From Pyrocephalus nanus (taxonomy: Eukaryota > Chordata > Aves > Passeriformes > Tyrannidae): a stretch of DNA of 64,000 nucleotides. A model generated the notes under the pieces. It had not been told where the DNA came from. It saw nothing but the letters and a program-made list of their open reading frames with translations, and made no database searches. The stretch spans positions 7,306,709 to 7,370,708 of the forward strand of contig CM076263.1 in NCBI GenBank assembly GCA_038380795.1, written 5' to 3'. The stretch's first letter is position 1, and each line of letters begins with the position of its first letter. Below, in pieces: positions 1 through 14,035 of the stretch. A program made the position numbers and the translations under genes.

Positions 1-3000
1 AATACAGCTATAAACGTAAGTGATTTTTCAATTAAGCTGGGCAAGTGATTATAGTCTGATAAAACTCTGAAGAAAGCAAGCAACTGTAATTCACATTTGT
101 CAACCCAGTGCAAGCAAATTCTAGTGGTTTTGTTATACTTGTGGATATTATGTAACAGACATCACAATCCTACTTACATCCTGGAGTATCTTTGCACTGA
201 GGTTCATCTAGGCAGCTAAACATTTGAGATTTTATGCACATCACAACAGCAGTGTATCAGGCGCCCACATTTCTTTTGCTAGACCTGTGCATTAATTTCA
301 ATAACAAACTGAATTTAAACTCCTCCAGCCTTTGGGACCTTTCACAAAGATCTTGTTCTGTTTGGTTTGTTTTTTTTTAATTACAGAAGCCAGGTTTGTT
401 AAGGATAGCAAAATCACTGCAGTATAAGTGGTTTAGCAGGGCAATTTGGAATCCACTGATGGAAAGAAAGGTATTATTTGCACGCTGGCAATGCTTGCAA
501 TAGATATGTATTATGCACACAGAGTGCAAGACAGTCAATCAGACCCAAAACACCAGAATTTAGGAATGCAAGCAAGGGTCCAGCACTGATTAGAAGAGAG
601 ATATAATACAAATCTGTCCAGCATTTGTATGTATAATTTAAATTCTTTTTTAATAAATAAACAAAATACCAAATATACTCAGCTGCCCTTCAAGACAACC
701 AATTACAAGTTTCTTGTAGACTTCACAGAATGCAAATTAATGCGGATTAGCACCTGAATACTGATATTTTATTATTTCCAGTTTTGTGCATACAAATATA
801 TCCTCTCTGCCATGTGATTGAAAGCCAAGGATGTCATGTTTTGCCCCAAAGGGCCCAGTGAGTTGGAGGCATTTGCATTAATGTCAGTGCTAAATGTCTG
901 AGGAGAGTCTGGTGCTTGGACTGGGTGAAAAGTGCAGGACACTAAAATATTTTAAAGTCAGAGGGGCTGGCAGGGCAACTGAGCAGAAATGCAACATGCC
1001 ACCAAAAAGATGGACTTTTGTTATTTATTATTTGTAGCATGCCATCCCTGTCTGCAATATTTTCTAGGCAAATAAAGGTTACAGAGACCTTTTAATCTAA
1101 ATTAGACAATACAGATAGGGATGACCAGCAACCAGAAGAAATATTACAGAAAAGAGAAAGTAAAAAAATCCTGTAGTTACACAGCCTCTCATTTCCCACT
1201 TCACCTGTTTCTGACAACAAAGGATTTAGGACACCTACGGGAAGAGGCTTTCATGGTGGACAGTTTCTCAGTCCCCTAGGACAGCAGCAGATCTCAGACC
1301 TGAAGGTATCAGAGGATCCTATCAGGGGTGGTCTACTGAAAGCACACACTACCCTTCTGCAGCCCATAAACAGAAGTTAAAAGGAACAAGAAAAAAAAAA
1401 AAAGGCAACTTAACAGATGGAATGTCTGAGGATGTCTTTATTTTAGCAGTTTATTGACTGAATAGACAAGAGAATGTTAAGAAATCTAAGCACACGAATG
1501 AAGATGTTACAAAATAATCATCAGGTCTAAGAATAAAGGTCCACATCACAAATTAACTTCATGGCTGAGACTCTATTAAGAGTCCCTGAAGGCCCTAAAA
1601 GAGAGGTACCAGTTAGCATTTGTTGACCCTGGTCGCCATTAAGTCTGCCCTGATGGTCTCAGAAATGGCACTGACATTTAAAGACTTCATAACAAGGCAG
1701 AGAAACTTTAATGTTATTTCACAGTTACAGTATGTTTGCAGGGGGGAAAATTCTCATTAACGTCATAGAATGTTAGTGGGGTTTTTTTATTCCTTTAGAA
1801 GGAGGAGGTCGCGTTAGGCAGAAGACTGAGTTCCAACATGCCTTTGATGGCTACTCAGTGCTTTGCAGGGTCTAACCCCAAAGAAAAATTAACTATCGGG
1901 AGTCAGAGGCTAGTCAACATCTTCTTCAGGAATTTGTGTTTTTCTGTTAAAGTTTTGACTGAAAATACAGCTGGATGGCAGAAGTTGCAGGGAATCGGGA
2001 CTGACATTTACAGTTATGAAGGGTGAGAAGAGATCAGCACACACCATGACAGACCTGTAGGATGCAGGCTGGGTGAAGAGCAAAAGTAGGAAAAAAAATA
2101 CTCCAAAGATCCACCTTCTACCGTGAGTCTAAAGACACACAAGCATAAGGAATTGGGTAATTTTATAAGATGAGTTTAAGAAAGATATTGCCTATGGGAC
2201 ACATAGAAACCATGACGGACCATGATGGAACAGCTGTGCTTTCCCCTCCGTGGAGCTCTTCCAGGCTTGCTGTACAGCATTTAAAGACACAAGTTCCTTT
2301 AACTGGGGCTTAAACAAACAAACTCACACCTCTCCTTGCAGCACAAGGAGTTAAGAAGACTTGATCAGAATGTGAAACTCTTGTGAAACAAGGAGATATT
2401 AAAAATGGTTTAAATAATCTTTAGAAGGGTTTAAAGAGGAAGACACGTGTGAAGGTCTACAAAATCTTTACTGCAACCCCAGTAATTTTTGCTCAGGGAT
2501 TCATCGCAGAGCTTAAACAAACATCCAGCCCTTAAAAACTTCCTATGCACAGACAAACAGTGCACCAGCTTTATGCATGCAGCATTATGATCCCTGCAAA
2601 TTGTTCTTAAATGCAACTTGTGTGCTTTGCAGTTCTAATTCACAGCGCTGGCAGAGGAGGCACATTTACAGACTGACTCCAGCACACAGGGCTTTGTACT
2701 GCAAGGGATGAATTCGTAACTGAGCAGATCTTACAGTCTCAACACAGGCAAGGTCCCGACAGATTTTACTGCATGTACAAAACATGCTTAAGAAACAGCC
2801 CGAAGTCATTACCTTGAGAAGTCTTGCACTCTAAGGGGAAAAAGCTGGGTTCTCAGCAAACTACAGTGCTTTTGGGGTGAAGAGCAAAATTGCTAGAGAT
2901 GTTAACAGTGTTAGGAGTTTAATTCATAGCATCTGGGTTTGCAGCTTTTAGCTGAAATATGTTCGAATGCAGAAAGAGAGACAACAAAGTAAAATTATCC

Positions 3001-3369
3001 TCAGTTTTATCTTAAGAACATTTCTCTACTCTGGATTTTCAGCTCAGGAGTATCTTTTGGTGGGGTAGAAAGAGTGGAAGGAATGCATTGATTTAGAACT
3101 AGTCCATTATGCTGATCTGAGGTGAGAACCTTGGAGGAAACCAAGAAGAACGAAGAGAGGAAAATACAGAGATTTAAGATTTTTAAAGATGAAACATAAC
3201 CATATAAATGGACAAATGAGAGACTACCATATGCAGACACACCTTGCAGAGCACCAAGGGCACAAACCTAAAGACTATTCACCAGCACAGTTGTTCTTTG
3301 GACCCAGTCAAACTTATTAGGAAAAATTTGCCCGCTGAAACTGTTGTCAGTGAGGAACTAGAACAGGAT
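1..3369. other. Non-coding stretch, nothing recognised
   Basis: AT-rich single-copy-looking DNA with no repeat family that I recognise apart from short homopolymers, for example an A run of about 15 near 1390. Open frames here are short, lack splice signals and resemble no family. Confidence 0.6.
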
Positions 3370-3526
3370 GATCAGGCCAGTGGTGGAGTCAGCAACCCTG
3401 GAGGTATTTCAGAGACATGTAGATGTGGTGCTTAGCGATGATGTTTAGTGGCAGGCTCGGCAGTGCCGGGTTAAGGGTTGGGCTCAAAGGTGTTTTCCAA
3501 CCTAAACAATTCTGTGATTCTACCAA
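3370..3526 (+). mobile_element. CR1 LINE fragment, 3' end
   Basis: A 5'-truncated CR1 retrotransposon copy in sense orientation. The order of blocks is typical of the end of the reverse-transcriptase frame and the short 3' UTR: ggtggagtcagcaaccctgg, then ggtatttcagagacatgtag, then a cggcagtgccgggtt segment, then ggtgttttccaacctaaac. It ends in tctgtgattcta, a relic of the CR1 terminal ATTCTRTG repeat. About 150 bases remain, far too little to move. Several substitutions relative to the usual CR1 end suggest an old insertion. Confidence 0.85.
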
Positions 3527-5718
3527 GTGGCCCAGCTGACACTCACTAAAGCAACACATTCTAAACCTGGAACTCAGTCACCACTCTGCATTGCTGATGT
3601 ATGGCTCTCATCTGAACACAGCCTGTCTTTGCATTATAAATAAGCTCAGGTAGGATATTGGGGCAACATAAATGATGTTTTTAAGAACAATTATTTCAAA
3701 TGATAGGACTATTTGAAGTGCATTACTAGTGATTAAGGAGCTATTCTTTCCAAGAATCTGTAAGAATTTATCAGAAAGAATACAAAAGGGCAAAGATTTT
3801 AAAGTATATTAGTAGGATCTACTGAAGTCTATAAATTTTTTTTCTTTAAATCGTATAATCCTTTATTAAAATCTCCACCATAAATAACCCAGTATCAGCC
3901 ATTACAAAGGGCCATGTAATAGCAAAGCAACTGTCTCTGTCACCGCCTAAGATAAATACAGTAGATAACTCTAAGGTAAGCCGACCATTTTTCAAGCAAG
4001 AAATAAAGCACCATTTTCTGTAGAAATTATGTATAGCTATGATTGCCATATTCCACTGAATAAAACAAGTGGTCTCAAATGAAAGAAGCTGTGAATGACA
4101 GTCACTAACCTGTATTTTTCCTGTAAAAATCTACTGAACTCAACATACTGAACAGGCATAGCAAAAAAAAAAGAAAGTAAAAGTAGTATGATCACATCAC
4201 AAAAAAGTGAATCTGTAGCTGCTGGCTGACAGCAGAGGAACACCTCCTATATTTGTGCTGCCTTCAGTATTTTTTCTCCTCTTTGTTAGGAGGGTTTGAG
4301 CTGGGATGCCAGGTGCACAAAAAAACTGCATTCAAAGTAGCATGTGAGCATTTGCTGGCACTCAGCTTTAAGTGTATATTTTGCATTCATAAACATGCCA
4401 CCCTTCTTCTCCTGCTACCCAAATATTGTAGATAATCTCTAACAAATGCTTCCATTTCAGATCAGCAAGCTGGTGTTACGCTGGCTGATGAGGCAGTTGT
4501 TAATAATATAGTGCTCCAAGAAAGCTAAAGTGAGGTGCCTGTACCTTGGGTCTTGAAAGTCACGGCGAGCAGAATGCCCATTAAACCCGACCAGTATCCA
4601 CATATGGCAATGCAACACCTGACCACTAAAATTAAGCAAACATGTTTGCTTTCCGAGAAAAAACTGTATCATTCCTGTTTGCACTATAGAAAAATGCCAC
4701 TGCACTAATCTTGACAGCACCAGGACTAACTATTAAGATTCAATGAGCTGCCAACATTATAGAAATAATAAAAAAAAATAAAAATCAGAATCTTCTGACT
4801 TCAATTTTTTACTTTTGCCCTTTATTTTACTGAAGAATCAGTAGTTCAAGACCTAGATAAATATTTCAAAAACTATACTATTTGTGAGCAGAGCAGGTCA
4901 CTACCATTTCCCAGTGCATTTGGAGTTCATGTGAAATAAGGGCAGAAGAGTGATGAGCTGCATTTTTAACATGGGCATACACAGAATAGTTGTCTAGCTG
5001 ATAGAGAATGTGTAATGCAACATCTGCACGGTACGCCTTGCCAAAGCCCATCCCAAATAAATGTAGTGCATTCTCCCTAGTGCAATTAACTCTCGTACTC
5101 TGGCAGGTTTTGCTAGAAGATCATCAAGGTAGATTACCTTCCAGCATATGAACTAAATACTTACAGGTGTTATATCATCAGTTATTACTTACAAACTTCT
5201 GCATTTAACAAGACATCCAGGCAAATGAATGATCTAATTTATGAATTATTTATAAGAATTTCACAGCATGCTCCTGGCGTCATCCATGGCCTTTTCCAGG
5301 TCATATGACACCAATTAGAGCTGAATTTTAAATTATTCAATAACCTGAACTCTCTTGTCATTTAACATATAGATATCAATGCAGTAAACAAGTTAAGTCT
5401 AATGGGCCCTGGAGGTTTGCGTTCCTCCACCCATCAGCAGCAGAGGCTGCATGCTACCACTGGAATAGAAAATAATAGAATGCAGCAGTCAAAAACATTT
5501 GCAAGGTTTTAATAAGTTATTTTGCCTCCCTTAGGGATTTTAGTATAACTTACAAGCCCTGAATCTAAAACATATTAAAGTCCTTAGCTATGTGCTTTTA
5601 AAACAAAATTAGGACATAGCAAAAGAGCAAGTCTGACACTAACCCTAATTTAGGCCCTTAATTTGAAATGTAGTGGAAATTATGGAGTAAGCAAGATTTA
5701 CTATGCACAACTCATTAC

Positions 5719-5778
5719 CTTCAGGCTCTCCTACAGTAGAGCCAAAAATAGCCCCTCTCCCAATGCATATACACCTGC
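5719..5778 (-). other. Exon-like 60-base segment (unproven)
   Basis: On the minus strand a pyrimidine-rich acceptor (gtagccttatctttacag) is followed by 60 bases and then AAG with donor gtaatg. One frame is open across it (residues CICIGRGAIFGS in the middle), but not the phase-0 frame that the recognised exon would hand on, which meets TAG at codon 16. It may be a pseudo-exon or a poison cassette. Such look-alikes are common in long introns. Confidence 0.15.
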
Positions 5779-8473
5779 CTGTAAAGATAAGGCTACACAC
5801 AGGGAAATGGAAATGTTAATTTAACAGCTATCGGTTGACAGGTGCACCTCACCATTTGGGTGGAGAAGAGACCTCCACCATTCTTCTGTTCTAACAGCAC
5901 TGGAGAGACCAGAGCTCTAGAAACCCATCAGGATTCAGGTATTGGCTTCAAGACATACCACTTCAGAGAGGCTGAAGGAACTTTGCAGTACAATATATGT
6001 AAAAAAAAAAGCGAACAGAAGAGCCTCTGAAGCACAGATGCAGTTAAAGATATCTTAAAACCGTTGTTTTACACGATGACTAGAAGAACAAGAAGATATC
6101 GGCAACAAAGGTAGCTAAGATGAACAGAACGATTAGACATTTGATTCTGCCTCAGTGTAAAGTCTGCAATAAATTGCAGGGCAAGCCTGCGACGTCTGGG
6201 GTCTGATTCTCATGAACCTGTGAGCGCGACTTTGCACCTGAAGAGCAGTGTTCAGACCCCCTGTACCCTAGCCTAAGAAGTCCAAGACATATGGTGAAAA
6301 ACTTTTGAGATTGGGTGTGCTCAGTACAAACATAAACTGTGCCTAGCAGCAACAGACTCCTAGTGCCTGTGCCTCAGTTTTTGGAAGGCTGTTGTACTAA
6401 ATCCCAGACCCACTCCTGGTCACTTGCAGACCCCTGTCTTGGAGGACCCAGCGACCCCACTCATCTCCACGCACATTTCCTTTGCATGCTCACTGCTTTG
6501 CAAGGATAAAAAAGTTTCCTGGGTTCTATCCAACAGCAAGAGGAAAAGATGGTAAGGGAGATGCTCAGTTTATCCTTTTAAACGGTAGCAAGAAGTTCTC
6601 TAACTACTGCTGTCAAGATAAATGCCAAAAAAATAATGTTGAGAAAACATCACGCCAAATACGTAAAAGCACACCTATCCAAAATGTCTAGCCAGATTAG
6701 GAAGGATAAGGATTTAGATAAAGAACACAACATTGGATTTTCTCCCTCCTGACCTTATCATAGGAGGGCGGTGCAAGAGAATTCTACAGGGGGGCTAAAC
6801 TTTTTAAACTTTTTAAGAAAAACAGCCGAGAAGGGGAAAAAAAGACAACTGCCTAATCTCTCAGCACACATTTAAAGAAGATACAAAAGTAGCTATAAGG
6901 GATTTTATTTTGGTTGCCAGCCAGATTTAGCTTCATTCCTACACTGGGCAGCATTTGATTATTGCACATTAAGGGTAGTAACATGTTGAACGATAAGAGG
7001 GAAGTTCATATTGGTTTGCATTAAAGGGTAATATCCACCATGTATTTGGTTCTTCAAGGTAACTTTTTCAAAGTTATTTTAAAAAGCAAACAGTTTTCTA
7101 CTTGGAATCACAAGTTTAGCATATCAGGGGCTACACATGTTCTCAGCTCCTGCCAGTCTCCTTAGAATTCAATCAACATTTGCTCCAAAGTCATGCTTTC
7201 ATAGCTCCACACAAAAGACAAAAGGGCAAATATACTGTGACCCTTCTAAATAGCCCTGATTACTGTGATCAAACAGAAGCCAGATACTTATGTGGATAAG
7301 AAGGTGCAGAGTGTGATGTGTGAAGATTACTGCAGAAGTAGACACTGCATCAGCATTTGCCAACATGCACCTCACTGTGACAGCCAATATCACCTTTCCC
7401 CTGTATTTACAGTAGGGATAATTCTGGTACCCATTGGCCAGCAATGAATTGTAATAGCCACTCTTCACTCAGGAAGATTAACAGAAAGTTTTACTTCCTT
7501 CAGAAAACTCCTGCAGAGTCCCCAGATGAAGACTTTGAAACACCTTTGCTGCACAAGGAAATGGATGACATCTAGGAATTAAAAGCACGTTCGGAAGTAG
7601 GGACAGTGTACTGGGGGCAATTCCCCCTCCCCTTTCCCCCCAAACAACAAAACCCAGAAAGTTATTTAAATAATAAAGAAAGCTCACACAAGCAAAACCA
7701 GAAAATCTTTTTATTTTAAGAGTGGAAAGGTGTGCCCAAGCAAGCGCATTCTGTCAGGAGTGTCCTTGCACTAAGAGCTAGACAGCATTTAGATTCTGCT
7801 AATGATCCCATCTCTGGGAAATAATTCATAAAAAGTAAACAGTAATTTTCATATGCCTGCCCTTTTGATCTTACATTTGTAGGGAGTATCCTGAGGCTAG
7901 CTGTGGGCGCCCCTGTGGCTCTGGCTGATTGACCTCTAATCTGCCCCTCAAGAAACGATCATGCCAAGGAATGACAACAAGAGTTGCAGACATTTCAGTG
8001 CAATCCCATTAAAGACAGGCTGACTCACTTCATCTTGTCAAAGAAGAAGTTTCACACAAGAAATAAAAGCTTTTTAGAAGGACTCTTTTATTTTGTAATA
8101 ATGTTGTTCTTCAGAACAAAGACTGGAATAACACACCAGCACCCGACTGGTACAGAGCTTTACACTAACTGGCCAAATGCTGGTGCAAGACAGAATTACA
8201 TGTTAAATAGCCTTGGTAGCAGAAAATTAAGAATGTCTTCTACAAGTATTAAGTCAGAGCCATGGTACTTGACTTCTACACATTTCAGAAAAGTACCTAT
8301 ACCTTTTATAGGATAGCAGCTATCTAACTGACTGCTCAAAGTCTCATCAGCTTTGAGATCACAGCTTTTGTGTTTTTACCCCATGCTAACCCCTGGTAAA
8401 CACAAGAGGGGTCCTTACGTCTCTCTCACTGGGTATGAAGCTAGGAGAGAAAACACCACTCTGGAGCCGCTGA

Positions 8474-8499
8474 CATGCCAAAACTTCATGCCAAAACTT
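8474..8499. repeat. 13-base unit in two tandem copies
   Basis: The unit catgccaaaactt occurs twice with no gap, and a partial third copy (catgccaa) follows five bases later. This is a small local duplication, probably replication slippage. Confidence 0.8.
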
Positions 8500-11400
8500 C
8501 CTATCATGCCAAGGTGACTAAAGTACCAGGGGCAATTTATTTAGTGAAGAAAATACAAATTAACCTGCTGGAGTCCAAAGAAATGGGAGCACAGACTATT
8601 CCTATATAGCACAGTAATAGTGCAAAAACATGCACACTCCTAACACATTTCAAGGTACAATGCAACGCAGAGATGAATGAACCAGTAGATAGGTAATGCT
8701 GGAGTTGCTACCAAGGTGCCCAAAATGCTGAGTCTTTTCTGAATGGTGGCACAACTCCACCACGGGCAGATATCACATATTATGCTTCCAGTTCCTGCTT
8801 TCCACTGTTAGTTCATATCCCAGCTCTTGTCAGGTTCTCTTGCCTTAGCAAGAAGTCAACATCTTAGTTTACAGTTACATAGCAAGAGCTGAACATGCAA
8901 ATGGCACTTCACAAATGGAAAGGAGGTGAACTTTTTTAAGTAAGAACATATGTAACTGGAAGTTTTGTGCAAAATACAACAACCTCTGAAGAAGTTCTAC
9001 CTAAGCAGATTCATGGCATGATATCTCATAATCTGTAACCTAATCTGACAGTCTCTGCATTGGACAGGTGTCCCTGAGACCTCTGAGCAACACAGGCAAT
9101 CCCACTGGAGCCTGGCAGGCTCAGCCCTCTGAACATAAAAATTCAAGGTCCTCTTGGCACACAGGCTGTGATTTCAGTGAGAATTTAAATGTTTTCTCTT
9201 TGGCAGGCTTGCAGTATCCCAAATAGGTACATAAATTAACTAATGAAAGACTGCAGGAAGAGTTGAATCAAAGGATAAGAGCAGGCATGGAGCAAATAGG
9301 AATCTCCCATTCCCAGGGTAAGCCAGCTGTTGCCTTCTGAAGCTCACCATGAAGATGCTGACTCTACAACACTCCCATCACACTTGAAATGCCACAACAG
9401 ATGTCCCAGGAGATATTCCATGTATGGCTGAGGCTCCTTAAGAGCCGAGGATATTCTGCAGTGGGTTTAGTACTGTTGAAGGCAGCGACCCCTGGCAGAG
9501 GGAAATGACCTCTGATATATCAAGCCACGAAGATCAACTTCCTCTTGACCTGTGGAAACGATCATTTACAGTCCCGCTCAACACCATAAAGTACAGCAAC
9601 GTTTCCACAGCTATTATTTGCATAAAATAGTCCTAGATGTGTTGTATGGCAGTTTGACAGTCCAACGTGATGGGTCTCAGCTGCAGAATATTGATGTAAA
9701 GGCTCTTCTATAGCTACCATAGGCCATTAGGTTGTCTGAATGGACATCCATCACTACCAGCTTGTGTGAAGGAGAACATTAAGTTAAAAGGGCATGACCA
9801 AGCATAAATTGAAAGGCCCTTCCCTACTCCAGGGCAGCAGTGACCTTGTGAGGGAATCGCCTTCACTCTGAGACACTGCAGTCTGGACATACAGACCAAA
9901 TAAAACCCACCCAACAGGCTCATTAAATTGAGCTCAGCTTAGTAAAGTCTCAGCAATTGCAAGAGTCTGAGGAAAGGAAAGCCTTGCGTAAAGCTGGGCC
10001 TTAATCATAAGCACACAAAAATATGCAAAAGTATTAAATATGTGTTTATAGTCTTACATTAATAGTCAGCAAAACACCATGCCCTGCTTACAAGCTGAAG
10101 GACAGGGACATGGAAGGACAGTTTCCAACTATGAGTCTCTACAGTACAGTCTTTCCAAGGTGGAGATGTGGACCTTCCTCTTAATACAGAGCCATTATTT
10201 TCTTGTGTTGTGCCAATTTAAGAGCTGGACTGTGATGAGGTGTTACATACCTCTTTAGTGTCCTTTCCAACCAGTACCCTAACAGCTGTGCATTTAAAAA
10301 AAAAAGTCTGTTCCCCACTTGATAGCAATTAATGTAGCAGACAAATGACATCCAAAATGTGACATTAATTATTCTCAAGAAGGGAACCAATTTTTCAAGG
10401 GATTTTTTTTTTTCCCCCAGGGAAAACTGTAGAAGTTTGTGGGTTTATATTTTACCTTTGCTCTGGTTTATCCTTCCCCACTTTATGAACTCCATCTGTA
10501 CGGTTAAGTCTGCACAAATGCAGAAAGCAAAAACAGCCCATGATGCCAAAAGGTATGAATTTTTGAAGTTCTGACAAAATTCCAATGCAAAGTTGAACCC
10601 TCTATCTGGGTTCTCAGGCCACTTCTTTGGATAGAGTTAGTTAATAAATGTATTCTGATTACCAGGCTTAAGCCTTTCTTATTCCATCTGAAAGAGCTGC
10701 ACTTCAGCTCTCCTTCTTAAACTCTGGATTCAACAAAGAATAGTAACGCTTTGAGGCTGAAAATCTCTAAAACCACTCAGTGCCAACTTTAACGGGAGCA
10801 GAATTAGGTCAACAGTAAAATTCACTCCCTCCAGGAACAGAGTTTCAACCATCCAGTTGAGCAGAGAAGAAATTCTCACCACATGTTTCCATATCTACAA
10901 AGTCCCTTGGGATTTGTAAATAGTCAAAAAAAAAAAATAAAAAAAAAAATAAAAATACTGTTGTAGAGTTCTCCTACTGGAGAAGCAAAAAAGAGATTGA
11001 GTCTCCCTCACAGTTACATATTAAATAAGTACATCTTTTGAAGTGCCACAAACTTGATGGGAGAGAAGATATGAAATTGCAAGAATTTGGAAGAACTGAG
11101 TGGGGGGAAAAAAAGGAAGAAGAGCCAAGAGTAAAAAACAGAAGAAACCCAAAGCACATTGGTTCAGTCGGGTATTTAAAATGAGTTTTCTTTAATTAGC
11201 TAAACTGTAATACAAATTAAAACTGAATTTCTTGTTCACAATATACTCATTGGAGGGGAGGGGATGCAGATGGCTATTTCCAGAGCAGTTCAAGCTAAAA
11301 CAGACTCAGTTCTGCAGGACTGAACAGGAGCCAGTTTCCATCCTTCTCAAAAGACCAAAAAGCAACTTGGCAGCAGAGAGTCTGACTGCAAGCTCCATCT

Positions 11401-12172
11401 CAGAAATACTTACAAAGCACAGCAAACCTGTGGCAATTGTGACTGAACTCATTAAAATCACTACAGATAATATTTAAAGTCTTCATGCCTGACATTCAGG
11501 TCCTTTATTATGCTTTAAACGCCCAGAAGAAGAAGCTGTAGACACAGGGCAGAAATTATGGCCTTAATACCACGGCGGATTGCTAAGTGACCAGTAAAAG
11601 GACTGGTGCCACACTGTATTTTTGGCATGAAATGTTAAACGGGATTGATTATAGATTTTGCTCTTGTTTTTGAAATCTTTTCCTTTCTGATGACAGAACT
11701 GTTGATGATACAAATGCCTAAGCCGAGTGTTCAGTCTGGATAATGACCAGAAGCAAAGTAATCAGATCTCTTGGATCAGTGTCTGTTTCATGATACGAGA
11801 TAAGATTAATAGTTTCATGCTGATTTGCCATTTCCTAGAGTAGTGTTAAATTACAAATTTACAGGGAGGTGGGAGGGAATGTGTACCGTATGAAACTCTT
11901 AGAAAAGGGCAAAACCAAAGCACAGTTATCATAAGATAAAACCATAAAACAATCACAGCCCTTGGGGGACCAGAAGCTCTGTGTAGCCTCTCATGTGTCA
12001 GATCATCACAGGGTGCCTGGTTATTTAATGATAAGATTATCTAACGTTAATCTCACCACTAGAATTGCCTGCAATAAAAATGTTACCAACTTTCTAATTT
12101 TAATTACTGGGTTCCTGAAGATAACTACTTCAATTCTGCTTGAAAAAAAACCACAAACCACTAACAAAAAAA

Positions 12173-12202
12173 AAGAGAAAAAAAAAAAAAAACAAACACA
12201 CA
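12173..12202. repeat. A-rich simple repeat
   Basis: A run of A broken by single G bases, ending in a short ACAAACACACAC tail. It makes the overlapping open frames on both strands here (poly-K and poly-F) meaningless as proteins. Confidence 0.85.
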
Positions 12203-12390
12203 CTCCCCATGGTTTCTCTGAAGCTGGGAGTACTTCAAATATCAAAATTTTTGGATTGGATGATTTTCCATGTCTTTATTTCTGTTACATTAACTCCTCT
12301 CTTCCCTTTCTAGTTTCACCCAGTCATCCTGATACAGGACAGTAAATGCCTGTAAGATAACACAATTTCTTCCGTTTCATTACACAAACT

Positions 12391-12428
12391 ACACACACAC
12401 ACACACACACTCACATACACACACACAA
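12391..12428. repeat. CA dinucleotide microsatellite
   Basis: An (AC)n run of about 10 clean units, one interruption (tcacat), then about 5 more units. A C-rich patch follows at 12440-12454 and another short (CA)n lies at 12700-12716. It is likely polymorphic in length. Confidence 0.9.
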
Positions 12429-13954
12429 GCTAAATACCTCACCCCCTCCCCCCCATAACACATCTATTCTTGAAATCATGCAGAAGGGGAAAAAAATTTT
12501 TCCTAATCAAAACCTGTCTATGTGATGACCTTAGCATTAGCTACTAAAAGAGCCAGCCATGACTGTAACAACCTGAACAGCAGGACTGTGCAAGCTGATT
12601 CCCCAGATAAGATTTCTGGGGAGCAATCCCTTCAGAACCCACCAGTAACTTTCCAAAGAGATAATCTCAGGTGTTAAGATACATCAACTGGTGTTGTAAC
12701 ACATACACACACACACCCTCCTCATGTTGTAATTCTCAAACCTGAGAAGCTTCTATAGCAAATACCTTCTTCCCACTGCCCAGTGCACAGTTGCAAATTC
12801 TTGTACTGCAGAGCCATACAAGCCATTTACTGTCATAGGACTCCCAACCACAGACCAGAATTTTCAAAAGGAGATATAGTGCAAAAACCCTTTAGGGAAT
12901 TAGTTTTTGGGGGCAGTGGGGTTCCTCAGGAACAAAAAGGAAGTGCGACATTACCCAAGAGAAAAAGAACCCAAGCAGAAGAACTCTGACAAATTCAAGA
13001 ACCTTCCATTGAATCATAAAGCAGCTTGATCTGGTCCAAAACTGCACTGTCACCAGGGACCCTGGTTAACTCATGGATAGTCTACAATTTGGGTCTGATT
13101 CTTTGTTTTTCATCAAACCTTTTTATAATCAAAATAAGGACTTTGTGCTACAACAGAATAAGTTTCTCACAAGAGTTATAACATGGAAAAACTAAATAAG
13201 TATGTCCTGGTAACACTGTCTTTGGATATTATTCTACTACTGTAATTTTCTGTAGATGAAACTACAGAATAACAGTAGTGGAAGCAATTTAAAGAATAGA
13301 TTTGTCATGTTACTCTCTGGTATGATACAATCTGCTTATACATCAGTTATTTTAATATGCATACATAATCTATTGTCTGCATTTCTCTTGTGCTTTTAGC
13401 ATAAAAATGGTTAGAGAAAAATCTAGATGTGTATTTCTCCCGAGTTCACCAGTTCCTGCTGTTTGTTTCTCACCTGAAGTCATAATCCTGTCTTTGACAT
13501 CATAATCATTTGCACAGCCACCAATTGAGATGTCACAAACGGAGGATTATGACCAGGTGGGGAATAAGCAGCAGGAGCAGTTGAACTCTTAAGAAACAAA
13601 AATCTTGTTTTCATGCAAATGTCCTTCATAATAGAGAACAAAAGAACAAAGGGAGAAAACTACAATGGAGAGAAAATACTAGAAGCCAGATTGTTTCTAA
13701 ATACATGATCTCCCTGAAGTTCCCTCTGAGGAGTCAGCTGCCGATTAACAACTGCATAAATCATTATAAAAATAAAACAAAACTTGACATCTGATGATTG
13801 AACTCCCCCCACTGCCACCACCACACATACACAAAGTTTTCTACTTAACATGAAATCAGCAGAAATACGAGGCACTTTGAGAGAACTTGTAACCTTTAGA
13901 GGTATTTATATACATTATGCCTGAATATTCCTGGCAGTAACTAAGCACTCTTCT

Positions 13955-14035
13955 CCTTGTTCTATAGATGAAGACACTGGGGTCAAAGAAAACATAGGAC
14001 CTCTCTGAATCTCAGTCACAAACAGATTGCTCAAG
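13955..14035 (+). mobile_element. Possible MIR SINE relic
   Basis: The block ttctatagatgaagacact followed by ggggtcaaagaaa parallels the MIR core (attttacagatgaggaaactgaggcacagag). Resemblance fades on both sides. MIR elements are old tRNA-derived SINEs present in all amniotes. A weak call made by eye. Confidence 0.35.

Larger units (their letters stand above)
3527..12160. other. Non-coding stretch, mostly featureless
   Basis: Intronic-looking AT-rich DNA. It contains a two-copy 13-base tandem repeat at 8474-8499, a short A-rich run near 10925-10955 and one exon-like candidate at 5719-5778. The 110-codon frame at 7984-8316 has no recognisable domain or splice context and is taken as chance. 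Confidence 0.55.

Noticed and set aside
165..240. Excellent donor (gtaagtagg) on the minus strand with a short open stretch before it
   Set aside because: No convincing acceptor; a stop lies about 26 codons upstream, and the only usable AG gives a very short segment.
7900..7925. Possible CTCF site in gggcgcccctgtgg
   Set aside because: The core lacks bases at two positions and matches the consensus poorly without gaps.
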